Source: Plantago elongata (lineage: Eukaryota; Streptophyta; Magnoliopsida; Lamiales; Plantaginaceae). Taken from it: a DNA stretch of 21,040 nucleotides. This document shows, in pieces, positions 10,707-20,867 of this stretch (position 1 is its first letter; each line of letters opens with the position of its first letter). Below the pieces are notes generated by a model. That model ran no database searches. It saw only the letters and a program-made list of their open reading frames with translations, and had not been told where the DNA came from. The DNA is taken from positions 1-21,040 of the forward strand of contig JAYMSP010003111.1 in NCBI GenBank assembly GCA_036897095.1. The letters run 5' to 3'. Position numbers and translations under genes: made by a program.

Positions 10707-10796
10707 ACAACAAAGTGCAGCCCAGTTCGTAAGACGCTTCACCACAACTAATAGGTCGGGGGTTCGAGTCACCCTTTTGTCGAATCAAATAAAAAG
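10707..10796 (+). mobile_element. Short tRNA-derived SINE (90 bp)
   Basis: The element carries an A-box-like AGCCCAGTTCGTAAGACGC (10719 onward) and a B-box-like GGGTTCGAGTCACCC (about 10760-10774), the internal Pol III promoter of tRNA-derived SINEs. It ends in an A-rich AATAAAAAG tail. The 16-bp flanking duplications (15/16 identical) show insertion by LINE-type target-primed reverse transcription. At 90 bp it is shorter than most plant SINEs, so it may be a 3'-truncated or minimal family. It cannot be a working tRNA: no acceptor stem or clean cloverleaf forms. Confidence 0.75.
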
Positions 10797-10812
10797 GTGA
10801 AGTAGAAAACTG
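10797..10812. repeat. Right target-site duplication of the SINE
   Basis: GTGAAGTAGAAAACTG, one mismatch from 10691-10706, follows the A-rich SINE tail directly. Confidence 0.75.
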
Positions 10813-11103
10813 CCTTGATTTTAAAGGATGCACTAGACCTGGCCTAGAATTCTATACAAATATATAAGTATTATATTAGTACAAAGCAGCTTCAATGCAT
10901 GTATAACCCATTTGAATCGGAACATGGGTTTATAACGACAACGACGGACATAATCAAACATATGAAAAGCTTTGTAGACCCATCAACATCGTCCCAACTC
11001 TAGATTTGCTGAAAATATTTTATTTTAAATTTCCCTTACCTATCAAATCCATATTTTGATGTTTTTAGCAATAAATTTCTACACCAAATTTGGGTAGTTC
11101 ATA

Positions 11104-11290
11104 TCTTTTCGGGTCAATTTCATTTAGTACCCCTCTTAGATGTTCTAATTACACTTTGGTCCATGTTAGTTCAACAATAACATATAGATTTATTGTTCCA
11201 TTAACTAAAGAAATGATGCCAAATACAACCGTATTTTGCCAATTTAAAAAGGTATCCCTTATTCCTTTCTAATTCAACTTAAATACTTTA
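11104..11290 (+). repeat. Dispersed repeat, copy 1
   Basis: This stretch aligns over nearly its full length with 13246-13440 in the same orientation. Shared landmarks in order are ACCCCTCTTAGAT, a TTCAA(C/T)AAT(A/G)ACATATA block, ATGCCAAA(T/C)A, and CCTAATTCAA(C/T)TTAAAT-type ends. Identity looks like roughly two thirds. It is probably a non-autonomous transposon fragment; no ends or target duplications were defined. Confidence 0.6.
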
Positions 11291-12472
11291 TTTTTTATTT
11301 TTTTATTAAGTATTTATTGGTTAATAACATGAACTTAAAAATTATAGAGACTTTTTATAATTTTCACAATATCATTATAATTTTCATAGTATAAGTAGTT
11401 TCTGTAGTTAATTGCATCTCTATCTCGGCTTTTGTACAGCGCTCTCTCGCGGCTTTTGTGCAGTGCTATCTCGCATTTTATGCCATGCTAACTAGCCCGA
11501 AACGCAGTAGAAAAGACCTAAAACATGCAGCATAGAATAATCGAGAGTAGTACTTAGAATCTGCACTCGCTCCTCACCAAGAAAGTGGCACTTAGATCCA
11601 CCAGAAATAATTTTCAAACCAAATTGAAAGTTTGATTGAAATTTTTTTTTTAAAATGGAGGAAGGAAATTAAAGTTCCACCATAGATGGTCAGAGCTGCA
11701 ACAACTCCAATGGTTATAATATTAACGTTGTTATATATGTATCCAAAGTTACACAAGTATTTAGAAGTTATATTCAGGTTTGTTGCTCCATGGAAGAAAA
11801 GAAGAAACTACAAGTTGTGTTCGATTTTGCAACTGAAGTGTTCTCAAATTCTTATTAAGGATTAAACCGCAAGTTCAATTTTCACTTGAGTACGCTCGAA
11901 CTTTGTACAAGTAAACAATACCAACAAATAGAGTCATTTTGCTAGATTGAATTGTTGTTATTAATATGAGAGTCATTTAGAATCACAAGGACATATATGC
12001 AAAAATGTACAAACTATCCAACTTTGATTAAATAGAATTGTTATATGGTGCAAATTAGTGAATTAAATTGAGTTGTAAGCATTCAATTTTAGTATCTTTA
12101 TTATATTATGTATTTGTCAATTTTGGTACTCCGTTAGTCAAACTTAACGGAACCGTTAATTTTGACCGAATTAATAAGAATTAGTGTGAATTACTAGATA
12201 TTTCGTTAAGTTGGTCCGTGAACTACACGCGCACTTTATAATATAATAGTAAATTATAATTACATGATAATTTATGATCCATGAAAATTTGATTAATATT
12301 AATATTGATATTATTAAATGGTGATTAAAATTAATTAATCATACTCTTACTTTTGAAAAGATGGAAAACATTTCATCATGCATATATTAGCAAGAAACAA
12401 ATTTAAAAAGATTCAATGAAATTATTTAATGTTTTATTTACCAGTGATTGATTTTAAGAAGACTATTTGAAT
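11291..12472. other. AT-rich intergenic sequence with minor repeats
   Basis: No gene is recognised. A short degenerate tandem repeat lies at 11420-11492. At 12144-12159 TTAACGG-AA-CCGTTAA forms a near-perfect palindrome inside a TTTGGTACTCCGTTAGTCAA context. That wording is common near the ends of plant MULE-like elements, but no second end was found. Confidence 0.4.
11420..11492. repeat. Three degenerate units of about 23 bp
   Basis: CTCGGCTTTTGTACAGCGCT, CTCGCGGCTTTTGTGCAGTG and CTCGCATTTTATGCCATGCT follow one another. GC content is higher than the surroundings. Origin unknown. Confidence 0.55.
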
Positions 12473-12488
12473 AAGAAAATAAATGCTC
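12473..12488. repeat. Target-site duplication at the 3' (poly-A) side of the eL42 retrocopy
   Basis: AAGAAAATAAATGCTC at 12473-12488 is repeated without mismatch at 13005-13020. It directly abuts the T14 run, which is the poly(A) tail on the minus strand. Confidence 0.93.
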
Positions 12489-13091
<603 letters not shown>

Positions 13092-13245
13092 TCATTTTGT
13101 ACTTGATTTATTAACTTACAGTTAAGAATTCCGACCCAAACATTGACCAAAAGACTTGTGAAGTTTGATTGGAACTAGTATTCTATAAAACAATCACAAG
13201 TATACGACCTAGAAAAGTAGAACTTCATAATTCATAGTAACAAGG

Positions 13246-13440
13246 GTGAATTTTATCCAAGACCCCTCTTAGATATTAAAGTTACATTTGGGTACCAATT
13301 ATAGTTCAATAATGACATATAAGTTAATTTTTTTATTTTTTTGTTGACAAGATGATTAATGCCAAACATGCCCTTATTTTATTAATTTATGAAGTATCCC
13401 ACCTTTCTTCCTAATTCAATTTAAATCCTAAATCTCCCAA
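13246..13440 (+). repeat. Dispersed repeat, copy 2
   Basis: Same orientation as copy 1 at 11104-11290, with matching landmarks in order (ACCCCTCTTAGAT; AGTTCAATAATGACATATA; AATGCCAAACATGCCCTTAT; CCTAATTCAATTTAAAT). The eL42 retrocopy lies between the two copies. The spacer sequences differ, so this is a dispersed family and not a simple tandem duplication. Confidence 0.6.
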
Positions 13441-13624
13441 TATTTTTGTTATGCATACATAATATATTGTTGAATAATATAGAAATTAAAATTTCTGGAA
13501 AATAAAATGGACTTAATTGAAAATTCATAAAATATTTTGGGCCAAATAAAAAATAACTGAAAAATGTATTATTCATTAAAAAAATAGCTGCTTCGACCAC
13601 CTTAGCAACTTAATTAGGTTGTCG

Positions 13625-13795
13625 GAGATGCAGAACTTCGATCGGTGTGGACCTTTAACAGCTCCCACCGGAGTTGTTACATATCCGGTAGACATGTAAC
13701 ATATCCCACTTGATTCGTAACAGCTCCACAGGAACTGTAACAGATCCGGTGGATTCCACAGGAGTAGCTTCAATGGTCGGAGCTGGAGTTGCTTT
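13625..13795. repeat. Cluster of short AGCTCC/GGAGC-type palindromes, cluster 1
   Basis: Successive imperfect palindromes include AACAGCTCCCACCGGAGTTG, GTAACAGCTCCACAGGAACT and ACAGATCCGGTGGATTCC, separated by GTAACA-type words. The tract is much more GC-rich than its surroundings. A related cluster lies at 15745-15925. The open frame across it (13576-13773, minus) shows no family resemblance and is not supported as a gene. Confidence 0.6.
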
Positions 13796-13870
13796 GGTAA
13801 ATCTTTAATATTCCAGTAATTTTATTTTTTTTCAAATATTTTATTTATTATTTTGTTGAATATTAATTAT

Positions 13871-14915
13871 TAGAGACATTTTTATTTTACACTACAACCT
13901 TTTGGTTCACTTTAATTTTTCATCGGGGCCTTTTTTTTTTTTTTTGGGTCTACACTAAAATCTTTGTCAATATATTGACCTAACACACCGGTTAGACGGC
14001 TGTTAAGTCTCCATTAGTCGTATTTTCAAATTACACCAAAACCTTTGCAGAAATTTACACTCGTTACCGAAACCTTTCAAAAACTTGCATTTACTACCTG
14101 AACCTTTTCCTAGAATGAAAATTTACACAAAATATGATCATTATTATATATTTAATTGCAGTTTTGGTTTTAAGCAGATTAGAGGTCAATGATGAGCCAT
14201 GATTAATCCCCCCTATTTTTGTATATCACATTTTCTTTCAAGTTTAGTACATATGGTGGATATATAATTTATTTTGCAATTCTTAACAAATCTTATAGAT
14301 TGATGATAATTGTAATTTGATTATTATTTAAAATCTCCAATAATATAATATTTTAGACTATTATTTATTACATGGTAGTTTTTTTTATTGGTTATTGTAA
14401 ATTGTTTTGAACTTTGACACAAATATATTTTAGAGCCTCTATTATTTGTCAAAATTACTTTTTTATTTTTTAGTAACGAAATGGCACAAAATGTATCCAT
14501 TTATGATAAACATGATCAACGGATATTACTATACACGCTAACTTACATGTGTAACAAACATAAAGAAGATAAATGGCCAAATTTAAAGGAAAAAATAAAC
14601 TCATCATTACTTGAAAAATAACCATTTGAAACATCATGAAAACTAAACGAATATTATGAACTTTGTCATTCTAGGTAAAAAAATCGGCAGCAAGTACAAT
14701 TTTTTGCAAAAGTTTCGATAACGAGTGTAAATTTCTGCAAATGTTTTGGTGTAATTTGAAAATACAACTAATGGAGAGTTAATAGCCGTCTAACCTTTGT
14801 GATATGTAAAATTTTTGACAAAGATTCTAGTGTCGACTAAAAAAAAAAAAAAAAAGGTTGTGATGTAAAATTAAAGTAGCCTAAAAGGTTCTAGTGTAAA
14901 ATAAAATTGATTCTA
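13871..14915. mobile_element. Non-autonomous DNA transposon with about 250-bp terminal inverted repeats
   Basis: The left arm (13871-14118) and right arm (14666-14915) are inverted copies over almost 250 bp. Shared blocks in order include TTTTATTTTACACTA, a poly-T run, GGTTAGACGGCT, CTCCATTAGT, GTATTTTCAAATTACACCAA, TTTGCAGAAATTTACACTCG and CCTAGAATGA. The roughly 550-bp centre is AT-rich and non-coding. ATTAT flanks both sides as a possible 5-bp target duplication, but the exact ends are uncertain. Long arms suggest a MULE-like or foldback element; the superfamily is not settled. A transcript across it would form a long imperfect hairpin. Confidence 0.75.
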
Positions 14916-14956
14916 ATTATATATGCAAATTATAATTTGATTTTGGAGTAAATATG

Positions 14957-15218
14957 TACTCCCGCCATCCCAAATTGGATGTTCTGCGGGGCCAGACACA
15001 AGTTTTTAGGCAAGTAACTAAGTAGTATATGTTTATTGAAATTGAAATAGTAAAGATAAAGATTGTGAGTTCAGACACATGTTTCAATGCAACTATTAAG
15101 TTTCTTTAATTATGATATTGGATTGTAAGGTATAAAAATACTAAATATGGAAATAGGACAACAAATTTGGGACAGTCCAAAACGGAATACGGGACATTCA
15201 ATTCGGGATGAGGGAGTA
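14957..15218. mobile_element. Stowaway-like MITE (Tc1/mariner), 258 bp with TA duplications
   Basis: The element runs 14959-15216 between TA dinucleotides at 14957-14958 and 15217-15218. It begins CTCCCGCCATCCCAAATTGG and ends, read from the other strand, CTCCCTCATCCCGAATTGAA, with ATGT(T/C)C continuing both arms. CTCCCTCCGTCCC-type termini with TA target duplication are the Stowaway signature. The interior is AT-rich and non-coding, of typical MITE length. Confidence 0.85.
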
Positions 15219-15744
15219 ATTTGGTATAAGTTAGGGTCAAATTTGTAATTTTCCAGTAAAGATTTGGTAAGGGTTGTGTTTAGCTATATTTAGACTTCTT
15301 AGACTTTTGGACTTACATGTAATATAAATGTTCGAATAGTTAGATGGACAATTTACGTCTGACCACCTTTTTAGATATCGTAAATGCTTAGGTACGTCCC
15401 CAACATTTCTAATTTTACGATGACTGACAATCTTTGGTCTGGGAAGAACAAATATTTGCGTTGAGGTCCAAAAGTCAAACTTGAAGAAAGAGAGAATGAA
15501 ATATTCAAATTCTTTTCCCTTTTCTTTAATTACTGCATATTCTTTTCTCTTTTCTTTAATTATTGAATTGCATTTTCGTTTTCGTTAATTACTTCTTTTT
15601 CTTTGTCATTTCTAAAAATTACAAACAACCCCATCATCTTCTCAAACATAAGGACTTTGAGTTTTCAAAACTCTCAAACAAATTCCTAAGGTTTCAGTCA
15701 ATGCCAAAACACCTTAAACAATTTTCATTTTTTCCTTTAATCGG
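15219..15744. other. Intergenic sequence with a small pyrimidine-rich tandem duplication
   Basis: No gene is recognised. At about 15507-15575 the segment ATTCTTTTC(C/T)CTTTTCTTTA occurs twice in tandem, each followed by ATTA(C/T)TG. Short AT-rich frames here are not credible genes. Confidence 0.45.
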
Positions 15745-15925
15745 AATTAGAGCTCCACGGAGATGATTGGAACTCCAATAGGAGCTGCTCTGCTCGAAGC
15801 GTAGACAGCTCCAATCGGAGCCGTAAGAGCTCCGATGTGAGTTGCTTACAAAGCTCCTATGGGAGTTGTTGCAGCTCTGGTATACAGCTCCAATCGGAGC
15901 TATATAGCTGTGTAACAGCTACATA
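15745..15925. repeat. Cluster of short AGCTCC/GGAGCT palindromes, cluster 2
   Basis: The word CAGCTCCAATCGGAGC occurs twice (about 15810 and 15885). Related palindromes include GGAACTCCAATAGGAGCTGC, AGAGCTCCGATGTGAGTTGC and AAAGCTCCTATGGGAGTTGT, spaced about 25-40 bp. It is related in design to the cluster at 13625-13795. It sits between a T-rich tract on its left and a purine-rich tract (15930-16020) on its right. Confidence 0.65.
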
Positions 15926-17504
15926 GTGGAGACTAAAAGAAGAAGAAGAAAATGGAACAAAAGAAAAGAATAAGGAAGAGGAAAGAAAATAGAAGAAAAT
16001 GGAGATGGAGATGATGAAATTTAATACTTCTTTCTCCAGAAAATGATTTATTAATAATTTTAATTTTTACTAGTTAAAAAGAAATGATTAATTCACTATT
16101 ATTAAATATAGTATTTTACAAGAAATATTTTAATCCATGGATAAAGAAGACATTTAACAACCATTTGCCTGAAATTAGACTTTATTATAAATTTTGAAAC
16201 GATATGGACCTAATCCTTTACACACTATTCAAAAATGTGATTGGGTGTAAATTCTCCATAGTTAGATATTCATTATTATTGAAGTAAGTGATGTCTGAAT
16301 GAGCAAGGGTGCTCTAAAGGGAGTATATGTAATTATCCTACCAATTATAACAACTTCCATCTACAATATTATACATACCTATGTATAAATAATTTAGCAT
16401 TTCTACACGTCATGTTTATTCAAATAATTTGCACTTTGATACACTTTCGTGTACCATCAAACTTAGTTAGAAAAATGTCATAACAATAAGATATTAAATT
16501 TAAGTGTTTAAATGATAAATAGTTTCGTATTATAGATTCAATAGCATACATTTTTATATACATGTTTACTAACAAAAGTTATAGGGAAACTATTGAGGTC
16601 ATCTCGACCAATATCTTATGAGGGTCTAAATGGCCACAGTGATAAAGTGGGTGTGGTATGCAGTTACTCTCGAGGCGGGAAATCTCTCTTCCGTCCATGG
16701 TCACTTGGCTTTTGGAACGTCCGGAACAGGAACCTGGAATGCGATTCATAATCCACCACTTTGAAGTACCGGTTCTTTAGTGGATTCATTAAGTATTTCT
16801 GGAATGCAATTCGTTACTAATTGGAACAAAATTCGTTACAAATTGAAATCTTAATTAATGACAAGAATTTAATGGCACATGGCTCAAAGTAAAATGAATT
16901 GGAATCTTAATTAAAATATCATTAAGCAATTACTATCTCTTTCCCCTCTTCAATTCTCCTCATTAGTCCTTCTATAGTCAACGTCTCTTCACCTCTTCCA
17001 TGAAACGGCTACCCAGTTTCAAAAATTAAGATATGCAACTTTCTTTCTCGATATGACACTATTCTGCAACTTTTTTATCTCCATATTATGTTCACAACCT
17101 AAATCCATCAAAATCTGAATCAACACTATTCTTAGTCCAAGAAAGCTCCACACCCCCGTCACTAGAAGAAAGGGAGGGGCGGGGGGATATCTGATACTCT
17201 CTAGGTGGGAAAACTCTCTAAGATCTTCTATGTGTCAATCGCCATAACAGGCACCCGACCTCGGAGGTGGGGGATATGACATATACTCTTTAGGTGGGGA
17301 AACTATATCCTATGTTCTCTCTACTTTCTTCATCAACGGATCGATAGAGGGGGGTGGGGTCAATAAACATACAACCATAGTATGTGAAATTTTATTTCTA
17401 GATTAATAAATTTTTTCCGTCTTTATTGGGAAGACAGATACAATGGCCAACATTTTTTATATAGATTTGAATAACTTATACTTTCGACTTCTCTTTATAT
17501 TTAT
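15926..17504. other. Intergenic sequence with a purine tract and three copies of a short repeat
   Basis: 15930-16020 is a purine-rich (AAGAAG/GGAAAG) tract. The word TACTCT(C/T)(T/G)AGG(T/C)GGG(A/G)AA occurs at 16665, 17195 and 17284; the last two also share a preceding GGGGGATAT. No coding sequence is recognised. Confidence 0.45.
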
Positions 17505-18693
17505 TAGGGGCCCTGGTGGTCAATATTCTCGCTTGTCATTTGGTGGAAAGGTTGTGGTTTTTTTTGTGATTTCAGACAGATATTACCAGTCATCCTGAAG
17601 CAGACACGATATTGTAGATGCATCCCTGTCATCTTCGAGTTCCATATGGAGTCACGGTAAAATACTGAGGCTAACGAAGAATATGCGATTATAGATTAGT
17701 ATTTTTTTAAACGGCTAAAGGGTGATTATAGGTCAGTATATTACATAATAAATTGACATACTTAATATTTGTATTTGTTAATGTACATATTGCTAATTCA
17801 TTCTATATAATCATTCTCTCATTTTTACCTTACAGGTTACAGGCGGGAGGATCTATCGAGAAAGTTGAAACCATTAAGAATTTTGTTGAGTGGTTGCTAA
17901 ATGTTGGATATGGTAACATTAGAGAGGAAAATGATGGTGAGATCGAGTTTAAGTTGTCCGACGATATACGTATCCATGATGCATCCGATCCCATAGCTGC
18001 AATAGTGAACAATACATATCAATCACTCATTGATCATATTGACAATAGTGCATATTAACTCCTACTAATGACATCGTACATGAGATAAATGACTACGTCA
18101 TGTCTCTTTTACCTGGTGATGCCCACAAGTTTCTCAGTTCTGATAGCATATGTCCATATGAGGATGATGTTGTGAACCGTGAGGATGTTTATTCGACTGA
18201 ATTTCTAAACCCCATTAGGACATCAGGTATTCCCAATCATTGATCCGTTTGAAAGTTGGATGTCCTATTATGTTATTGAAGAATGTAGACCAAGCTTTAG
18301 GACTGTGTAATTGTACACGTCTGATTGTGAGTGAATTGGGAAACAAATCATTGAGGCCAAGATGATATCTAGAAAGAATGCATGCCAAAAGATTCTTATA
18401 GAATGTATGATTTTGTCTCTGTCCGACGTTACTAAATTCCCCATCATATTTCAAATTGGGCAGTTTCCCATCTCTGTTTGTTATGCTATGTAAACAAATC
18501 ACAAGGATAATCAATGTCTCATGTAGGCATTTACCTCCCAACATAGGTATTCAGTCACGGTTAGATGTATGTTGTTTTATTTAGAATCACGAGCAAAAAG
18601 GACTTGAAGGTGTGTTGATCTTAGAATGAAGAAGGAAAACTCACAAATCCTAAAATCAATGTGGTTTATAATTAGGTGGTATGGAACCTATAA
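17505..18693 (+). pseudogene. Decayed Helitron helicase (C-terminal part of RepHel, PIF1-like)
   Basis: Plus-strand translation, in shifting frames, gives the order of a plant Helitron PIF1-like helicase: FGGKVVV and DFRQILPVI (Walker B region, about 17539-17605), DIVDASLSSSS and LRLTKNMR (about 17610-17690), KNFVEWLLNVGYG and DPIAAIVNNTYQSLID (about 17878-18040), TPTNDIVHEINDYVMSLLPG and SSDSI, TEFLNPIRTSGIPNH (about 18060-18240), then LSDVTKFPIIFQIGQFPISV and a final KINVVYN region to about 18693. Several frame changes and stops break it, and about 145 bp at 17692-17836 interrupts it, either an intron or an insertion. The Rep endonuclease and Walker A portions are missing. This family performs rolling-circle transposition; this copy cannot encode a working enzyme. 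Confidence 0.85.
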
Positions 18694-18840
18694 ATTTTAT
18701 TTTATCTTTCAGGTTGGTAAATACATTTTTACTTTTACATTGAATATTATTATTACTTTTTGAATTACCTTTAATTAAAATTACTTTTTCCTTACAATAT
18801 ATCGTATACAAAAGTAAAATATTTCGTTTCAGTACTAGTA

Positions 18841-18849
18841 TGTGTGTGT

Positions 18850-18886
<37 letters not shown>
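18841..18886. repeat. (TG)n(TA)n microsatellite
   Basis: Five TG units (18841-18850) are followed, after TT, by 17 TA units (18853-18886). Such compound repeats are length-variable. Confidence 0.95.
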
Positions 18887-18889
<3 letters not shown>

Positions 18890-18911
18890 AGCCTCAAATT
18901 GAGACATGAAA

Positions 18912-19145
18912 GTGTCATTTCACTTATAACATTGTCATTTCGCTTGTAAAAGTGTCATTTCAATTTTGCAAATTGTTTTAACGTTTCTTCTCTATTCTCA
19001 AAAAATCACGTACTAAAAAACGTTATTCTCATGTTAAAGTGTCATTCGACTTATTAAAGTGTCATTTCATTTTTGCAATTTGTTTAGCGCTTCTTCTCTA
19101 TTTTCCAACAACCTGCTACTAAGAAATTATATTTCAATCTTTCTC
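18912..19145. repeat. Nested tandem repeats: 20-bp GTGTCATTTC units within a 107-bp duplication
   Basis: GTGTCATTTC or close variants occur at 18912, 18932, 18952, 19039 and 19059, a 20-bp spacing within each group. The larger unit 18932-19038 is repeated at 19039-19145, with TTTTGCAA(A/T)TTGTTT and CTTCTCTATT(C/T)TC blocks in register 107 bp apart. It lies about 220 bp beyond the Helitron helicase end and may belong to that element's 3' region, but no Helitron CTRR terminus with a hairpin was found. Confidence 0.75.
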
Positions 19146-19779
19146 CGCTTACAAACTCATGCCACACGCAATACCCACATCTCAGTTGTTGTTTCCGCAT
19201 GAACTGTTGTGTGTGATCGGATCAGACTCCGGCTCACATGCACCTTATTACGAATATAGAACTTTAAGTGCAAGTGTTTACGACTCGATTAGATTACTCA
19301 ATTTCACAACCCTGGATGTTATGAAAATCATCCAATTCACTTTGTTTAATATTAGACGCCAGTCGCCATAAGCACAGACTATTGGATCTATTTCTCCATC
19401 AAGCATTTCAAAAGGCATCTTCTATGTGCATTAATCTTTCTATTAAATCGATAAGGATATGTTAAATGCATTGCTATATTAAAAACATAAATATATTTAT
19501 ATTTCTGGTCTAGATCTACTTATTAAATTGCCACTTCTAGGTTAATTGTCTGCCTACTAATTTACTTTTTTTTTTTGTATTTGAAATAGCGTTAACATTT
19601 TTATATTTTTTTCCTTTTACAATTGAATTTCTTAAGCAATATTTAAGGGTTCTACATTAGACAAGTATCAAGCTCAAAATAATATTTAAATAAAATTAAT
19701 GGATATATTTTAGGAATGGAGTTAGACATATAGTATAGTAATTAATATATATATTTTTATTTATAAAATTTACGGATAT
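19146..19779. other. Intergenic sequence without recognised features
   Basis: A plus-strand frame at 19159-19371 (70 codons) has more mixed composition than its surroundings but resembles nothing I know and has no supporting context. The remainder is AT-rich. Confidence 0.4.
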
Positions 19780-20145
19780 CGTGATTAGCGCGATGTGGCG
19801 CGTGGAAGACTCAATTTGGACATCCAATTTCGCTCAATTCTACCAAACTTCAGCACAAATTATTAAAAAACGCTGAAAATTCCCACTCTCAGGAAACTTG
19901 TGCGTGTGACTCTCTTTTCATCTCTCTCTCCCCTCGTAACAAATTTCAGATCCATCTCCCAAATTCAATTTCAATCCACCATTCTCCCAAATTCAATATC
20001 TCCTCTACCTTTCTCTCACTTTTGAGTTGAAGCATTAAGGTGTACGAAGAATTGATTTCGTATTCTTCTCATCTACCACCGGCCACGTGGTGACGGCGAG
20101 TTGTTGCGCTACAAGTCCGAAGAACAATTCATCAGATGTAAGCAC
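19780..20145 (+). promoter_or_regulatory. Promoter-like region with CT-rich leader, G-box and splice donor
   Basis: The sequence shifts to a gene-start-like composition: pyrimidine-rich TCTCTTTTCATCTCTCTCTC (about 19911-19930), a duplicated TCTCCCAAATTCAAT (19955 and 19983), a perfect G-box CCACGTGG at 20083-20090, and a donor-like CATCAGAT/GTAAGC with the GT at about 20139. This looks like a transcribed, untranslated first exon on the plus strand. No coding exon follows in the window; the next 700 bp are duplicated retroelement-type sequence. It could be an orphaned or truncated gene start, or a long first intron. Confidence 0.3.
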
Positions 20146-20302
20146 TGACTTCGGACTCAATCGGTGATGTTAGCTCCACCAAATTTTGTTCGTAGGCATC
20201 CTTTATTGGTCATATAATTACCAATGTAACAGGATTTTGTTTCTGCATCATGGTACAATATGTAGAGAAAGATGACAGTGACTATTGTTATTGTGCTGAT
20301 TT

Positions 20303-20494
20303 AAAAGAATATCGAGAATTGACTCAAAACTCGTTGATTCAGCAGAATACTGAGAATTGATGGATCAAGATTCGTTGATTCATAAGAATACCGAAAATTG
20401 ACAGATTTGGAAGAACACCTCAATTTTTTATATAAACTCAAAACTGCTCTTACAAAATAATGAAGAGGTATTTAAATAGCTAGTAAACCCTAAC
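20303..20494. repeat. 192-bp direct repeat, copy 1
   Basis: Nearly identical to 20676-20867 (373 bp apart). Internally it holds about 2.5 subrepeats of 38-41 bp built on GAATA(T/C)CGAGAATTGA ... TCGTTGATTCA. It also carries GAGGTATTTAAATAGCTAG, a TATA-like box on the plus strand. Confidence 0.85.
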
Positions 20495-20608
20495 CCTAGT
20501 TGCCATCGAATACTTGAATAACAAAAAGATCCTAATAAATAAAAAAAAAAATAACTTTGACCCTTGATATTCTAAATCTAATTAAACACTATTCGTTCCA
20601 CATCATTA

Positions 20609-20867
20609 CTGATACCAACTGATGCAGCGTGCGTGGTTGATTCACAAGAACGATAAAATCAAGACTCCCTGATTCAAAAGAATATCGAGAATTGACTCAA
20701 GACTCGTTGATTCAGCAGAATACCGAGAATTGATGGATCAAGATTCGTTGATTCATAAGAACACCGAAAATTGACAGATTTGGAGGAACACCTCAATTTT
20801 ATATATAAGTTCAAAACTGCTCTTACAAAATAATGAAGAGGTATTTAAATAGCTAGTAAACCCTAAC
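20609..20867 (-). mobile_element. Possible Copia-type LTR remnant with primer-binding-site-like motif
   Basis: On the minus strand TGGTATCAG (20617-20609) resembles the initiator-tRNA-Met primer site used by plant Copia elements. It lies two bases beyond a GCATCA end that could be the LTR 3' terminus (20620). The LTR would extend right through copy 2 of the 192-bp repeat until it is cut at 20867 by another element. No coding region is seen in the window; this is a broken fossil and the assignment is tentative. Confidence 0.3.
20676..20867. repeat. 192-bp direct repeat, copy 2
   Basis: Second copy of 20303-20494, with only a handful of differences. Both copies agree up to CCCTAAC, after which copy 1 continues CCTAGTTGCC while copy 2 changes abruptly to TGTGACAGCCCG. 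Confidence 0.85.

Noticed and set aside
10719-10776. Functional tRNA gene
   Set aside because: A-box and B-box words are present but no acceptor stem or cloverleaf forms, and flanking 16-bp duplications plus an A-rich tail mark it as a SINE.
13576-13773. 65-codon minus-strand frame
   Set aside because: It lies across the palindrome cluster, lacks any family resemblance and has no promoter or neighbour to support it.
16630-16700. tRNA gene or SINE head (GGCCACAGTGATAAAGTGGG...)
   Set aside because: No B-box (GGTTCGANTC) at the right distance, no tail and no target duplications seen.
17753-17840. N-terminal part of a 101-codon plus-strand frame
   Set aside because: Only the part after about 17840 resembles Helitron helicase; the preceding hydrophobic stretch is AT-rich intervening sequence.
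18841-19145. CRISPR-like array of regularly spaced repeats
   Set aside because: The 20-bp units are contiguous degenerate tandem repeats without unique spacers, in a plant nuclear context.
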